This document shows, in pieces, positions 12,398-60,279 of a stretch of DNA of 64,000 bases; the stretch's first letter is position 1, and the number at the start of each line of letters is the position of its first letter. Below the pieces are notes generated by a model. That model ran no database searches. It was not told where the DNA came from and was given only the letters and a program-made list of their open reading frames with translations. The translations under genes were made by a program, and so were the position numbers. The stretch comes from Centroberyx gerrardi (Eukaryota > Chordata > Actinopteri > Beryciformes > Berycidae), in NCBI RefSeq assembly GCF_048128805.1, contig NC_135997.1, positions 13,079,116-13,143,115 on the forward strand. Reading direction: 5' to 3'.

Positions 12398-13858
12398 CAG
12401 GAGTCTGTTCCCTCTGGTCACAGTTTGCTTGCCACCTCTGGTCAGTCTGCATTAGCACTGCCACTCTCTATCTCCCTTGGGCCACACACACTGTTCCCCA
12501 GATCTCCTCCCCTCTCCTCTGCCTCATGTACTGCATATCTACCCAACATTCATTCAAATTACCAGGTCTGTCATATTACTATATATTGGTATTATTGAAA
12601 ATATGCAGAAGAAAAACAGCCGATCTAAAATACAGAATAAATGTGTAGGGTATCTTTGCTCCACAAACCAAATTGATTTTTTAGCTGGAAGTGGGAAGAA
12701 GGAGAGACAGAGTGATTAAGGAAACTACTTTGGACCAGTGATTGCCACCCATGGGAGCATGCTCACATCCCCCAACCCCCCACCCCCCCGCAGTATGACT
12801 CTAGTGTGAGCTGTGTCAGCTAAGTGGCTCAGCCCCAGGCAATGTGGTGCTTAGTCTTTCTGAGAGACTGCTGTCTCACTTTTGCAGTAAGCTGTCCAAA
12901 AACGGTCTTTCTCTGTCACTGTCGATCTGGCTCTCTGTCTCTCTCTCTATCTCACAGTTTTTTTTATTACATCAAAAAAGCTTAATCAAAGGAGAATTTA
13001 ATGAAGTTTACATTAAAACCTGAAAAAAGCACTGCAGCATAGGGGACAGGTTGAATTACAGGCTGATACTCATACTGAGTTTGGCTGGATCTCTACCTTG
13101 CTGTGTTCATGTTGCATAACGGAGTGATGCTGAGGATAGGCCAGAGATATATAGGCCTATATATAAAGAGAACGAAACAGATATGAGACACGATCTGCTC
13201 CGTATGGTAAGGTAAGAAAGAGAAGATCCAGTCTGCTGTTTCCCACACAAGATGTCCTCCTCCAGGCAATTTGGGAAGCTTTCTGAATCTCACTGTATCC
13301 TTCTTCCTCTTGATTCCTCTCCCTCGCATTTCTATTGTTTTGTTTCTCCTGACATACAGGCACTCACACACACACACGCGCGCACACACCTACCTGTCTT
13401 TGTTGCTTTATTTCTGTCTTTCACATAACGCTTATATTGTGTAAAATGAGAGGAAGTGAAAGCCAGGAGGGCAGACAAAGGGAAGGGCAGAGTGTGAGAG
13501 AGCAGCGCTGGCTGGCTGCAGGGCAGAACGGGAAGCTTTCGGCTCTGAGATAATGCCTGATGAATGATGTCCTCCCCTAGAGCCCTCTGAAGCAGGAAGT
13601 GTGGCTCCATATTAATTAGAATATGAATTAGATAGACCTCCTTATCTGATGGCTCATAGGAGAGAGAGCGGCATGATCCAGGCCCTAGCAGCAGCAGCAG
13701 TTTCAGCAAATAGTTTCAGCTGGGGTCACATTGCTCTCTTTCAGTCATTATGACTATTGTCAGATGAAGTTGAAGATGAAACAGAAGTTGGATGTTGTTA
13801 TTTTGTTCCTTTTAAGCCAAAGTCTAATGGCTGGCTTGTTTGGGGATGGTTGATGGCT

Positions 13859-14257
13859 GAAATCACAATGAAACAGCATTTTGAGAGCATCTTGCGTCCT
13901 TAATGTGATTTATTTCCAGTTGAAACAGGATATTAGAGCGGGGCATAATAAACCAATGGGATATCAGTTAGGGAGAGAGAGGCAGTTTTATTTGATGATA
14001 GGGGCGGAGGGGCAGGATTGTTCAAAAATCTGTGATGGTTTTATTGGTGGGAATTTTTATGTACACCTCCTGGTACATGATGAAGTCACCAATAAAGTGT
14101 TTCTGTTCTCTAGGAAGTAAAAGTAATGAGATTTTGATATAAAAATACAATAAAGTGAAATTTTTGCCTTTTTGTGGCATGAATTGTCAAATAAGTGTAT
14201 GGTATGATAGTTAGAATGAGCTAAAGGGGAGAAAAAAAATTCACTTCAGTGTGACTT
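13859..14257 (+). mobile_element. Dispersed MITE-like repeat, copy 1
   Basis: Shares a run of blocks with 23048-23353 in the same order: TTATTTGATG, TTGTTCAAAAATCTG (TTGTTTAAAAATCTG), TGATGGTTTTATTGGT, then GGAAGTAAAAGTAATG. Its ends (ATCACAATGAAAC and CACTTCAGTGTGACTTT) are weakly inverted. It is about 90 bp longer than copy 2 because of an A/T-rich segment before the right end. The 79-codon open frame at 13881-14120 lies inside and is not a gene. Confidence 0.7.
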
Positions 14258-17200
14258 TAATGTAAGCGATTTGACAGTGTTTTACATCATATCAGAAAGT
14301 TCTGGCTATTCCCCCGTGTGATGTGAGTACCTACTGGGACCAGGTTCATTATAGGCCTGTCTCATTACAGCAGCCCCCCCACCACGGGCCCAGGAGGAGC
14401 AGAGAAGAAGGCAGAGCCTCCTTGTTTTAGCTCTTAGAGGTCAGTGGCTGATTAAAATGTTGAGAAGTGGAGGTTAATCAGGTACTGACCCCCGGGGTGA
14501 TATTGTCTTTCATGGTCTGTTTTAATCAATAAGTGTGAGCACTGGCTCAGGGATGAACTCCTCTACCTCCTTACCCACACATACATCTGTCTACTTGCCT
14601 ATCTATCTCTTCCTCTCCCTTTCCCTCTCCTTCTCTATGAGGCTGTTGGGAAGTAGCGGGCTGTACTTCCAGCATGAGTGCACGATATTAAAATGTCAGA
14701 AGGTTAAAATGTGAAAAGTACTCCAAGTGTAAGATGTAATTTATCACTGTTGATGCCCGGGTTTCATGTCTCATCTGCCAATAAAAGGTGTTGGATTGCA
14801 ACTTCCACATGACGCCCCTAACCCCAGGAGCTAACCATTCACATCCTGTAGAGATGCAGTCTGACATGCTGTCACCATGACTGCACATCAAGGCCTGCAA
14901 AGGCAAGAGGCGAGGTCTTTTCCACTCTACCAGTCAACAACTAAAACCCGCATGACTGGTGCGCTTATCTGGCTACTTAAGACACGGAGATATAGCCAGC
15001 AGGAGGCTCAGGTGTGCCGACACACCACAGCCTCCTTCCTTACTTCTAGTTTTAACGCTGTGAATAAAGAACAGACTATATCACAGAAAAATGAGCTGAG
15101 CGTATGGGTTTCAAACCTCTGCTGCAAGTAAAAGCTACAATATACTTGATGCGGAAGCAAATTTCGAGAGGTTCATACAGACAATAGGACACGTTTGCTT
15201 CAGACCCTGAAAGACCATCTGCAATTGGTGTAAAATATCACAGAATTTGCTGTGTTGCCTTGTGGAAAAGCATCTCCATTTCCTATTCCAGCTCATTGCC
15301 TCTGTTTACATCTCTGTGCTAACAGCTCCCTTCAGAGTGAATTGTTTTGAGACTAGTTTTGCTGAGCTTCTTAGAGGATTTCTGCACCTTTACGACTTTT
15401 CAGTGCAAGATATATTAAAACGGCTTCTGAATCCTCAGTCCTGTTCCCTCAGCCGCATTTGTTGTTCTTCCTCCAATGTTGTAATTGTGGTGAGTTTTTG
15501 TCACCGCTGCTCCTGGTTTCCCTAGGTTACAGTTACCTCTTTAATCTTCATGCACTCCCACTGGGTTGGAGTGTAAATACATGAACAATACGACGCCTCA
15601 GCGAGTATATAACAAATTTGTATGCGGCGCCGTGTTCAACTGTGTTTCTATTTCGGGTAAGTTCGACTTTGTTGTTAGTGTACCGCCACCTTTAGCATTT
15701 GTCTCTATTGGGAAAGGCGTGTTTTATAGTGTTGAGTTGACCTCCATGCTCAAAACTGAACTGCATTTACTTGGATCCTCATCAGCGTCTGTGTCTTTCT
15801 GTTGATTTATGTGCGTCCAAGTCTCGCTGAACACATATCGGTACATGAATGAGGGTAAAAGTGATATGCGCTCATGTGATGAAGCGATTCCCCAGCAGGA
15901 TTAAGGGTCTGAGGAAGTCGTTACGTCTGGTTTAGTGTGATGTCCCGCGGGTTCTGCTGCTGAGATTTAGTATCAACACCTCCTCTGTTTGTTTGGACCA
16001 GCGCTGTGCTCAGGGTCACACCACTCCTATCAAAGCTAATCCTGGTGACGAAGCACGAACACATGAACACACACACAAATACACACACATGCACGTACAC
16101 AAATATACACCCGAGCCCTCGGGGGGGAAAGGGAGCAAGGCAGAAAGGTACAGAGTGAACTCAGTTAGCTTCCATCACCTGCTATATGTGAAATGTGAAG
16201 CAGCTGTTGTAGCCCTGGGCTCCCCCGGCTAGCCACACCTTTATAAATCTACCCTAAACACTTTGTCTCCTGTGTTTATCAAGTCAGTAGAAGGAACAGA
16301 GTGGAAAACAGAGGGAGAAATTCTGTTTTCTTTCCTGATTCGAGGTTAGGTTGTGTGTATTTTGACATTTTCTCCATGAGTAGTCATAGCAACTAGTCTT
16401 AGCAACTAAGCCTGTTACTTTTCAAGAGTCAAAAAGTCGACCATAACTGAAAGTTCATAATGCTGATATTGCAACACCTATACCACAGTCAGAGCATTGT
16501 CTTCCTTTAGCCAATATTCAATAAAATATAAGCTCTCTTAGTCCTTGAAGTCCTTAATGTGTCGTGGTGAGAGGTGTTTCTAGGCGCTGCAGAGGCCTGA
16601 GGATGGATTTATCAGAAGGAAACCAAATCAGACGGGTTGTGATCTGCTGGGCAAGAAGAAAAACAAAACAACATTGCCCCCATCTCTCTCGGCTAAGGCA
16701 TAATTGAAAATAAATAGTGTCTTGTCGCAGTGCTGCTGCAGACTAAATACTAATTTGTACTGCAGTCAGAGGATACAAACAGTGTTTTAAAGTCTCCCTT
16801 TACACTCCTGTTAAAACAGCAAATTCCCCAGCCCTTCCAAGCTCCCCTGTCCCTAGCCCCTCTACCCCCAAGGCACATATGCCAAGGGGCTGTTATTTTA
16901 TGACTTAACCCCAGTTTTAGGCAATTACGCCTTTTCTTGGCTTACTTGAACCTTGTCGTATCCGCTAACTGTGGGGTCATAGTTGACGATGAGGATTGCA
17001 GCAGGCTGTCTGCAGCCTCGTCATCGCACCATATTAATATGCTCTGCTGAATAAATCATGTACACTATATACTTTTGTGGTCCTTTATAATTCAACAGGT
17101 ACAGCAGGCCGCTAACATTGCCAGGTTTAGGTGTTCATTTCCCACCCATGCTAAAATTGTACACATTCATGATACTGTGAGGTGAATCACATAAAACTGT

Positions 17201-18084
17201 TCACTAAATAGCATGGGTGTTACACCCTGCATTTTTGATACATCTTGATAAGCATCTTACCATGCATGTGTGAATTTCATCCATCTGCCTTAAGACACAA
17301 AAGGAGATAATTTGGGGAACTGCTAAACGTCTTACGCATCAAGGTTATTTTAATACATCTGTATTTCAATGAGCGTTTGTGTTTGTCTGCCATACAGTCT
17401 GCATGTAGCCTACTAATGAATGTGATGGGCTGCTGTATGTGTATGTAAACAGTGTGCAATGCTAATGCTCCCTCATCAGTGTAATTACCATGGTCTGTGA
17501 CACAGAGCAGAGCTTGTGTCAAATAATGGGCAACCGCAAGGCTTTCTGTACCCTACACCATTAACATGGAGAGAAAAAAGCTTTCCCAGCTTCTTGCAAT
17601 GTTTATGTGTTTCAGTATTTAACAGTATATATTTCACACCATACATGCTGGTGCATTCTCTGCATGTGAGTCAGTAGATGTCTTGGGTGCTTTTTCTGTA
17701 CAACACACTTCTACACACCTAGACACCTCTGTACGTATGTAGGACCGCTGTAGACCTGTTAATGTGAATATGAGCACATTTGTACACATCCTGTGTATTT
17801 ACTGCAATTTTCATATAATGTTTTTCTCTATATTCTCTTGTTCCATATTCCATTATCAATACATATTGCATATTTTCATATTTTTTATTTTTTCATCTCA
17901 GTATGTTCTACTGTTACTACTGCTGTTATTTTCTACACCCTCTTAAAGCTGTAATCCATACATACTTAATACTTTTACTCATGCTTTTTTTACTTCAAAT
18001 ATGTGCATAATATATAACGCTCCATTTCCTCTGTTCTTATTTCTGATCTGTTTTTCTTTGCTGTTTCCTATTCCTACTTGCTGC

Positions 18085-18150
18085 TGCATCAGCACAATTT
18101 TTCCCACTGGGATCATTAAAGTTTCATCTTATCTTATCTCATCCCCTGAC
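18085..18150 (+). mobile_element. 3' tail of a fish LINE/SINE
   Basis: TTTCCCACTGGGATCATTAA followed by AGTTTCATCTTATCTTATC is the usual 3' terminus of a common fish retroposon with a pentanucleotide tail. A reverse-oriented counterpart starts at 34379. Family not determined. Confidence 0.5.
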
Positions 18151-19960
18151 TCGTGCTTCTTCAAATAAACAGAGGTGACGAATGAGCTTGTTTTTTGTTT
18201 GTTTTTGGTTTGTGGCATTGACAGATGGCTAGAGTTATAAAGTAGAAACACGTTATGCGTTTGAATTAAAGGCATCTAGGCATTGTTATTACAAGCTGGA
18301 CAATAATTAGTCCGCCAGCTGCCCAAACAGGAAACTTTCTTTTTTAAGAAGTCCATTTTAAGCAGCTATTGTTGCCTTGGAGCTGTGTGTTTGTTTAGAC
18401 AAGTTTGTTGAAGGCAAGCCATAAACATTTTGTTTTGTGTTTGATTGGTGATTAGTTAGATCTAGGTAGGCTCGTTCTCCTTCGAGACATGCTTGTGATG
18501 AAGGGCTTTATTAATAAACTTGACTTGAAACATAATTAATGGATATTTTGTGTTACTGTGAAGGAGATTATTTCACAGAGAGACTTAAATCTGATCTCTA
18601 GATAGACATCCCTACTGTACCTCGGCCCGAGCCTCTCACTCTGGTCCAACCCCTTCCTGATTCTAACTGCCTGCATACGGCTCATTCAAAACATCTGCTT
18701 TTTCTGGGGGGCTGGATGAAGGATAGCAAGTGGCAATGCCAAAGCCAAATGATTTTCACCTCAACGACTGTTATGGAGAATAACAATGACACACATGAAC
18801 CTTGGGTCTTATACTGTGATCTATGAATGTGTCTCGTGGAGATTGATGGTCATGGTATCGCGGTGTATTGTCCTCCACAGCGAGTGCTAAACTGTGATGA
18901 TGACATGCAGTGTAAATCTGCCCTGCCTGCTACAGCAACTGAGTGGCGTATGCGTGGCTTTGTGTGTGTGTGAATGTGTGTGCGTGTGTGCGTGTGTGTG
19001 TGTGTTCCTCTTTGGCATGCAGAGGGCAGCGCAGCAGTAATTAATGACTAGCTGTTAAATGGCGCTATGTGATCCTACATGGTAATGAGAACGCATTGGT
19101 GTGGGGCCAGGCATGACAATCAGTTCAGCAGACAGAAAGCGCAGGACGCCGAGGTGACACACGGGGCGCGCGGGCCTACAGGGGACAGTCTGGATATCAA
19201 AAGGATTTATTGTGGGACTTTTTCACCATTGTTGAATAAAAATGAGATTTGATTCATGTGTCTGAATCAGCCGAATAGTAATTCAGAACCAATAAGGTTG
19301 GTGGCGCTGGCTTTGATGGCTTCATGGTTGTATGCTCTTTATTGTATCCGTTGATTAGAATAAAGGGAAATTGTAAGATCTGACACCGATTTCAGTAACA
19401 GTTATGCAAATACACACAACAAAAGGTTGAATGTGCTTTTATAGCAGCATCATTCTGTGGCAAATTACTCCAGCAGTCATTGGAGCTTTGATTAAGAGAG
19501 ATTGTGTTTTCTCCCCAGTTGGAGTTGCAGCTGGTTATTGTTTGGGATGGAGCATTGTGTTTGACTGGCTGTGCTCAGCTGGCAATGAGGCAAACCCAGA
19601 GAGGTTTCATTAAAATACAACTTATGGCTGGTGTGATGGGAAAGGACCGTTCACGGTCTTTGTTTTCTGCATTCCTCACCATTATACTCATTGTCCTGGC
19701 ATCATTCAAGCCTAAGTTAAACAGTTCTGCGCTCTCATGCAAACTAATAAAGATATTTTTCTTTCAGCTTGCTGTTCACTTCTGTGGCATGGTGTTGGAT
19801 GAATGTGTAGAATAGCACACTGAAAATGTTGACTGTCACTGCCACACTTTGTAATTAATAACATCTAAGGTAGGCTGGATTTTTTTCCAGCATATGGCAG
19901 CAAGCTGCCATAAACTTGTGGTGAGGCACACACAAACACACACACACACGTACACACGTA

Positions 19961-19961
<1 letters not shown>

Positions 19962-20031
<70 letters not shown>

Positions 20032-20045
20032 TCTCTCTCTCTCTC

Positions 20046-20102
<57 letters not shown>
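19962..20102. repeat. (CT)n microsatellite, about 140 bp
   Basis: The longest simple repeat in the window, CT units with three single CAC-type interruptions, preceded by a (CA)n stretch. It generates matching spurious frames on both strands. Confidence 0.97.
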
Positions 20103-20103
<1 letters not shown>

Positions 20104-21621
20104 GGTACATATTGCATTATGGGATCAGTGGTATTCTTTTGCACCACCAGATTGATTTACATAATATTATTGAAGTGCATTCAGGTGTGCTGAATATATA
20201 TTGCATACAAACAAACAAATCCAGGTTGGCAGGAGAAACCTATTTGAATATTTTTTATGTGTGAAGACATCCTTTCCTTAGCAATATTTCATGCCTCTTG
20301 ATTTTCATGAATCTCAATTATATTTTGCCCATATAATCATCATGGACCTGTTTTCATCAGTTAAGCATCAAAAACATCTGTCACCATAAATTAATGTAAA
20401 TTGTGCTATCTCTGTTAGATTTCAGCACAGTACCGTCAGTCAGGGAGAGAGAGTTCAGTCCTCAATACCTAGGTGCTACTTCATCACAGTTTACAGAGAA
20501 TCATTTTCTACAAAAATGTCCTTTTCCGCAGTAACTAATTAAGAAAATGAAGTAAAAGTTGTATTATTGTGACATTCGCTTTAGCTAATCTGCATTTTAG
20601 CAGCAAGTTTTCACACAACTCCCTTAATCCTGTTTTCATACACAAATCACATTCACATGATGTCTTGCGACGCAAGAGACACAGCGATATATGGCTATAT
20701 ATTTGTAGCTAAATCATTTAATAATAAAGCACACTATTGTATAAGCAATGCTTCTGTGTATACTGTATATGTAATATGTTTACAGCTGCATTAGACAACT
20801 TCACACATAAATGGCAGCGAGAGGAAACTGCTTGAAATTGTTGAACTTAAGTAAACAACACACATCATGCTCTTATGTACCAAGGGACAGGAAAAAGATC
20901 CAACCTTGCTGAGTCCAGCTTGCTCTGTACACTCACTGTTGTTTAGGAGACAGTTTGCATTTTGCTCTTAAGTATTGATTTATCACTTTCTGTGGGTGGA
21001 GAAGTGCACATGTCCAGCACCAGAATTTCATTTGGGTAAATGGGTGAATCTACGGGTTCTCAAGTACAGCAGCCCCACTTTGTGATTTAAGCTGATAAGA
21101 CGGACGTATTTTCACATAAAAATCTTGCCTAGTGAAGCTTTATGCTATGTTTACTAACATTAACTAGCAAGCCAACTAGCCTGACGTTATTGTATTCTCC
21201 ATATTAAAGCAGCTGATCAGCTAGGGAACCAGACAGCTGAGATCATATTCAAATTAGGTGCTAATTAATCAGGTTTACACGTCATCACAACAAATGCACC
21301 ATGGGACTGTGCATAGCTTGTCCTTGTTCTGTCTCTCTGGCTGCCTGTCTCTGTTTCTGCCCATTTCTTTCGCTGTCTGCTAATTTGATTGTCTGTCTCC
21401 CTTTTTGTCTTTCTTGTCCACATCTCTCCTCTTTCTCTTTCTCTCCGACTCTCCCCCTTGCCCTCCAACGGGGTTCTCCTCGGGCCCACCCATCGGCCTC
21501 TCAATCTTTCAATTTTCTACCACGGTGAAAAGCACTTAAACTTATCGCTCCATCTGTTTATTGCATCCCACCTCCAGTTCCTTCCATACTCCGCCCCCTT
21601 GTCCCTCTCTCCTCCTCTCCA

Positions 21622-21623
<2 letters not shown>

Positions 21624-21657
<34 letters not shown>
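21624..21657. repeat. (GT)n microsatellite
   Basis: Uninterrupted GT repeat following a C/T-rich stretch (about 21310-21625). Confidence 0.95.
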
Positions 21658-21659
<2 letters not shown>

Positions 21660-22319
21660 CGGCAACTTTTATATCAGTGAAGGCTCCTCCTGCTCGTGTC
21701 CTCGGTGTCCTCCACCCAGTGTTTCAATGTTTTTATCTAGCGCTTTGTAATGGGCGGGTTAAAGAGATCGGTCACACAAACTGCTAATTACAGTGATCCA
21801 TGCTTTTAATTTCCGTTGGTCAAAATGAATTCCGAACTTGAAAACTTGACAAAAAGAAAGGTAGAAATCAAGCTGAACTATTCCGCTTGCCAGGTGTAGC
21901 CATTATGTGTCCATAAAGCCAAGAGCTGTGGAGGTACAGACAGAGACAGTATTATATTGTACTGTTATATATTATATTAAAGGGACTTTGGTATAGAGTC
22001 AGTTCTGATATACAGCTCTGGGGCCTGCCTTGCAGTCTACAGGAGAGGGAAGGCTGGTTGTCCACAGTCAGCTTTAATACCCTTCCCGTTACACTTGAAC
22101 AGTAATTTAAAGCTCCTGATATGGTATGATCCATATTTCTGCCAACAGGATTGATATACACTGGAATGTCAGGTAGAAAATACAGAAAATACTTCACCCT
22201 GAGGACCGGGAGGCCAAGGGGATATTTGGAGTGAAAGCACATTACAAGACACCAGAGACCTAAACCATCAGCTCTATCAGCTTCGAGGTCTAGGGAAAGA
22301 TTGGAGTTGTGTAGAGATT

Positions 22320-22373
22320 GGTGTGTGTGTGTGTATGTGTGTGTGTGTGTGTGTGTACATGTGTGTGTGTGTT
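22320..22373. repeat. (GT)n microsatellite, interrupted
   Basis: GT tract broken by TATG and ACAT; about 470 bp upstream of the first visible entrep2 exon. Confidence 0.9.
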
Positions 22374-22801
22374 TTACACTGACCATCACTCTATAGGTCT
22401 GAAAATGACATTAGCCGCTACAGGACCGCTATAATGTCAAGGAAAGCGTTGTAACTACTGTGAAGATAGAAAAAGGTCACCATGAGTAGAGAACTTTCGT
22501 CTGCCAATAAGTCTCTTTGTTGTTTCTTGTGTTGTTCTTGGAAAGCTCGGCCGTAATTATGATTTCATTCGCCCTCAGGCCTGTGTGGCGTGAAAAGAAA
22601 CAGGTTATTGATCTCTGTTGACGTCCGTGCTGGTTTCCTCTCTGGTGATCTTGTGAAATCAGTCAGTGACTATTGATTAGTAAAGTACTCTGTCTCTGGT
22701 AATGCAATTGCTATCAAACACAATAAAAATATCAACAAGATAAAAGCTGCTGAGCGCTGAATGAACGGTAGCAAGCAACAACATTTTGATATTGTGGTTG
22801 A

Positions 22802-44341
<21,540 letters not shown>

Positions 44342-45020
44342 CCACTCTCCCAACAAGGACTCCAGTCAAACCTCTGAGGGCATTCCAGGGTGCCGCTGTT
44401 GCAGCCACGCTGTGCCGAGCTGCGCTGCGCCGCGAGGGGCAGCAGATTTCTGTACAGCGATTAATAGATATTCAGGCATCGTGAGATCGTTTATCTACAC
44501 AACGTGACTGCAGTAAAGGCAATCTGAAATGGCCTCATATCTCATAGTGCCCTGTGAGACCGTGCCAAGACATCAGCAGAAATGGTAGCAAACTCAGACT
44601 GAGCCTGCCAATGTCTGTAGTGGCTTCTTTCTCATCAGAAAAACAACAGAATGTTCTCCCTCAGGGGATCTTTTCTACTTACTTTCATCTCTTTAAAAAA
44701 AAACAACAAAAAAAAACACAGCTGGTAATGAAGTTAGGACCTGGTGACTGGAAGACAAAGGAGACTGTGTTGTCAGTGTTCGACTTGTCCTCATCATAAA
44801 CGGGAAGAAAAATGTTTGTATTAAACTGTGAACTGGACTGACTGACTGACTGGGTGCTACTAGCCATCTTTTGCAGACTTTGTGGAATTGTTACTGATAG
44901 GGTGGTGAATATTTTGTGGTGCCGCTGGTTCAAGAACTTCACAGACGTGGATTATTTAACTTACCTCAGTGTGTTACAATTCTTATCAGTGTTACAATAA
45001 AGTATGAGTTTGTATCTTGT
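44342..45020 (+). other. entrep2: entrep2 3' UTR
   Basis: From the stop codon to the expected cleavage site shortly after the AATAAA at 44996. Contains an A-rich stretch at about 44695-44720. Extent inferred from the signal only. Confidence 0.65.
44996..45001 (+). terminator. entrep2: Polyadenylation signal AATAAA of entrep2
   Basis: Canonical hexamer 655 bp after the stop, followed by the T/GT-rich stretch GAGTTTGTATCTTGTTTGC that fits a downstream element. Confidence 0.7.
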
Positions 45021-45591
45021 TTGCTTTCTTTTCTTCAATGAACGGTCTGGAACATTTACGTCAATCTGCATGCAGTGGTGTTGTGAATATCTAATCAACT
45101 CATCACTATGATAATGAAGGAGAAACATATAACCTGACAGAAAGACAAAACCTACTGCATTCAGCTCTGTTGTTGCTGTTATCACAGGACACGGACTGGG
45201 CACTTAACACATTAAGAAATGTGTTAACTCTGTTCTTTGCCTCTAGAGATTAAGTGTGAAAAAATATAGAGTAGATAGTATTAGTGGATCTCACACTCTA
45301 ATTATAATCATAATCATAATCATCATCTTTATTATACAACAGTACAATGTGCTACACAAACAACAAATGATTTTTTTTTTAAAAAGACAACAAGACAGAA
45401 AAAACAGTTAAATAAAACAATAGGTAAAAATTAAGCAGTTATTTTAAAGATGACAATGATTTTGCCAGTCTAAACTCCTCAGGCAGGAGTTCCCAAGCTT
45501 CAAACCTGAGCAGGATCTGAGATGTACTATAGCTAGACTTGGCTGATCAGTAAAATCTTAAAATCAAATACAAACTAACAGGCAACCATTG

Positions 45592-45712
45592 CATTTAAAG
45601 ATTATGTGTGTTGGCATTTCTGCTTTATTGGACATTTGCTGTAGGAAAGAGAGAGGGGATGACATGCAGCAAAGGGCACAGACGGGACTCAAACCTATGC
45701 CACTGCAATTAG
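45592..45712 (-). mobile_element. tRNA-like SINE, reverse orientation
   Basis: The reverse complement reads GGTTTGAGTCC (B-box-like), TTTGCTGCATGTCATCCCCT, then AGCAGAAATGCCA and ATAATCTTTAA, matching in order the copy at 45855-46020. Confidence 0.7.
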
Positions 45713-45854
45713 GACTTGAAAATGAAAATTCCCTGTAATATTCAGGTAATAATTCTATAAGACTTATTGGCTGTGGTACTTAGTAGTGACATGCACAGGT
45801 GCTGAAAGGGGCAAAGGCAAAATTGGACTGGTGGAATGGAAACTGGTCCTCTTG

Positions 45855-46020
45855 GGTCAGTTGACTTAAGTGCCTATATCATATAACTGCAACGTCTTGG
45901 GTTCGAAATTGGCCTGGAACCCATGTTGCTTCTCACATCTCCCTCTCTTCCATCTTTTGTCTGTTCTTGCTGTGCACTCTCTAATACAGCAGAAATGCCA
46001 CAGAAATAATCTTTAAAAGG
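45855..46020 (+). mobile_element. tRNA-like SINE
   Basis: Has the B-box-like GGTTCGAAATTGGCCTGG, CATGTTGCTTCTCACATCTC, AGCAGAAATGCCACAGAAAT and the tail AATCTTTAAAA. Lies head to head with the copy at 45592-45712. Confidence 0.75.
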
Positions 46021-47599
46021 GCACTTCACCAGAAATGCTAGAGGGGACAAGGGGCATGCAAAGGAATTTTTAAAAATCTCCTGTTAAAAATGTATTTCTG
46101 AGTTTTGCATAGTGGCATGCACATACCCTTTCAAGAGAGAAAACGCAATATACTTGCATCTCTAACCTCTCACAGAGATTATGTAATCCAATCTAAAAAT
46201 TACAGGTATGAAATAAGAAATGAAACACCTTCGAAATATCAAACAGAACCAACCAAAGTAGTTTCTTTGTTTAACAAGATAGTTTCCATTTTCATTTTCC
46301 AGCAACTAAAAAAAATGTTCCCATACAAGGTCATCAAAGCATTCAACCAGAATTAGTATTTATGAATGTCACTTGATTTATTAAAAGTTGCTTACGTTAT
46401 TCAGTACTTGAAATTTCCACTTTCATTTATTTATTTCGTTTTTAATCTAAAAAAGCAACAGCTATTTTATCTTCACACACCGGATAAGAGGAGGCAAGTG
46501 TCTTATGATTTTATGGAGAGGATGAAAACATTCATGTACATGCTCTCTGCTGACCAATGTAAGCTCTTAAAGGTAAGGTGTGGTATGGAATGGTCTGGTA
46601 TGTTATGGTAATGGCATGGTATTCAACATCAGCGTTGAATAGTCTACATATAGTGGAAATACTGTGCTATAGGCATAAATGCCCTTCAGACTGGCTATTT
46701 GCCCCTTTTAGCTCCTCAGGTGATCAGTGTCCACAATGCCCCTTAACCCCTATCTCAGTGTTTCAATCTGAAAAGGGCAGCTAGGGACAAAAGGGCATTT
46801 GCCCCCGTGTACGCTTATAGAGCAGGCATGGGCAAGGAACACAAATTAGAATCAAATGATTGTGTTTATGAATATATTTTACCGGCGAGGAAAATTATCT
46901 TATTTGTCGTCTGCAGTAGGCCTAAAGGTAAGATAATGCAAAAACAAGCCAATAGGCTGCAGCCAGCTGTAGGCTAATGTGTTCATAGTAAAATAACAGT
47001 AGGCTAGATAACAAATAAGCCATAAAAAATGGGCATGCTCGATTTAATTCACTTCATCATTTGATGAGCACATCACGATCCCGTGCCCTCTCTCTCTGTG
47101 TGTTATTTGTGTATGCAGCTATGTACAATTTGCTGTCTGCTTTTGTCTCTGTTCTTTTTTATTTTTTGTTATAGGGCCTACTTGTGGATGTCTTTGAAAG
47201 TGGTAAGCAAAGTATAATAATAATATTATTATAATTATTATTATTAAAAATGTATCATAATGGAGTATTATAACCTACTGATACCGTAGTAGAAAAAAAA
47301 TACCATGAAGCACAATACTACACTTCTCTATGGATTACCACAGACCCACTGTATGTGATATAATGTCTCTAAATGGGAATATTAAAGCCTAATGATTTTT
47401 CGTTTGGGTAAATTTAACATTGAGATATTTCGTAGACAACTTGTGCACGGCTGTGGCTTCCCGTCAGGTGTTCAGTAGTTTACAGTCAATCCGAAAGCCA
47501 TTAAAAGTATTTTAGACTAAATATCACAGTTAGGCTACTACTCATTCCCCTTAGCTATTTCAATTTCCACACTCCACTGATAGTGGTTCTTGGTTACCC

Positions 47600-60279
<12,680 letters not shown>

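Noticed and set aside
13881..14120. 79-codon open frame
   Set aside because: Lies inside the dispersed repeat 13859-14257; the related copy at 23048 does not keep the frame.
19894..20193. Open frames through the (CT)n tract
   Set aside because: Simple-repeat translation (Ser-Leu and Arg-Glu repeats), not genes.
45855..46020. tRNA gene suggested by a B box
   Set aside because: The B box is followed by a SINE body and A-rich tail, there is no cloverleaf, and related copies occur elsewhere in the window.
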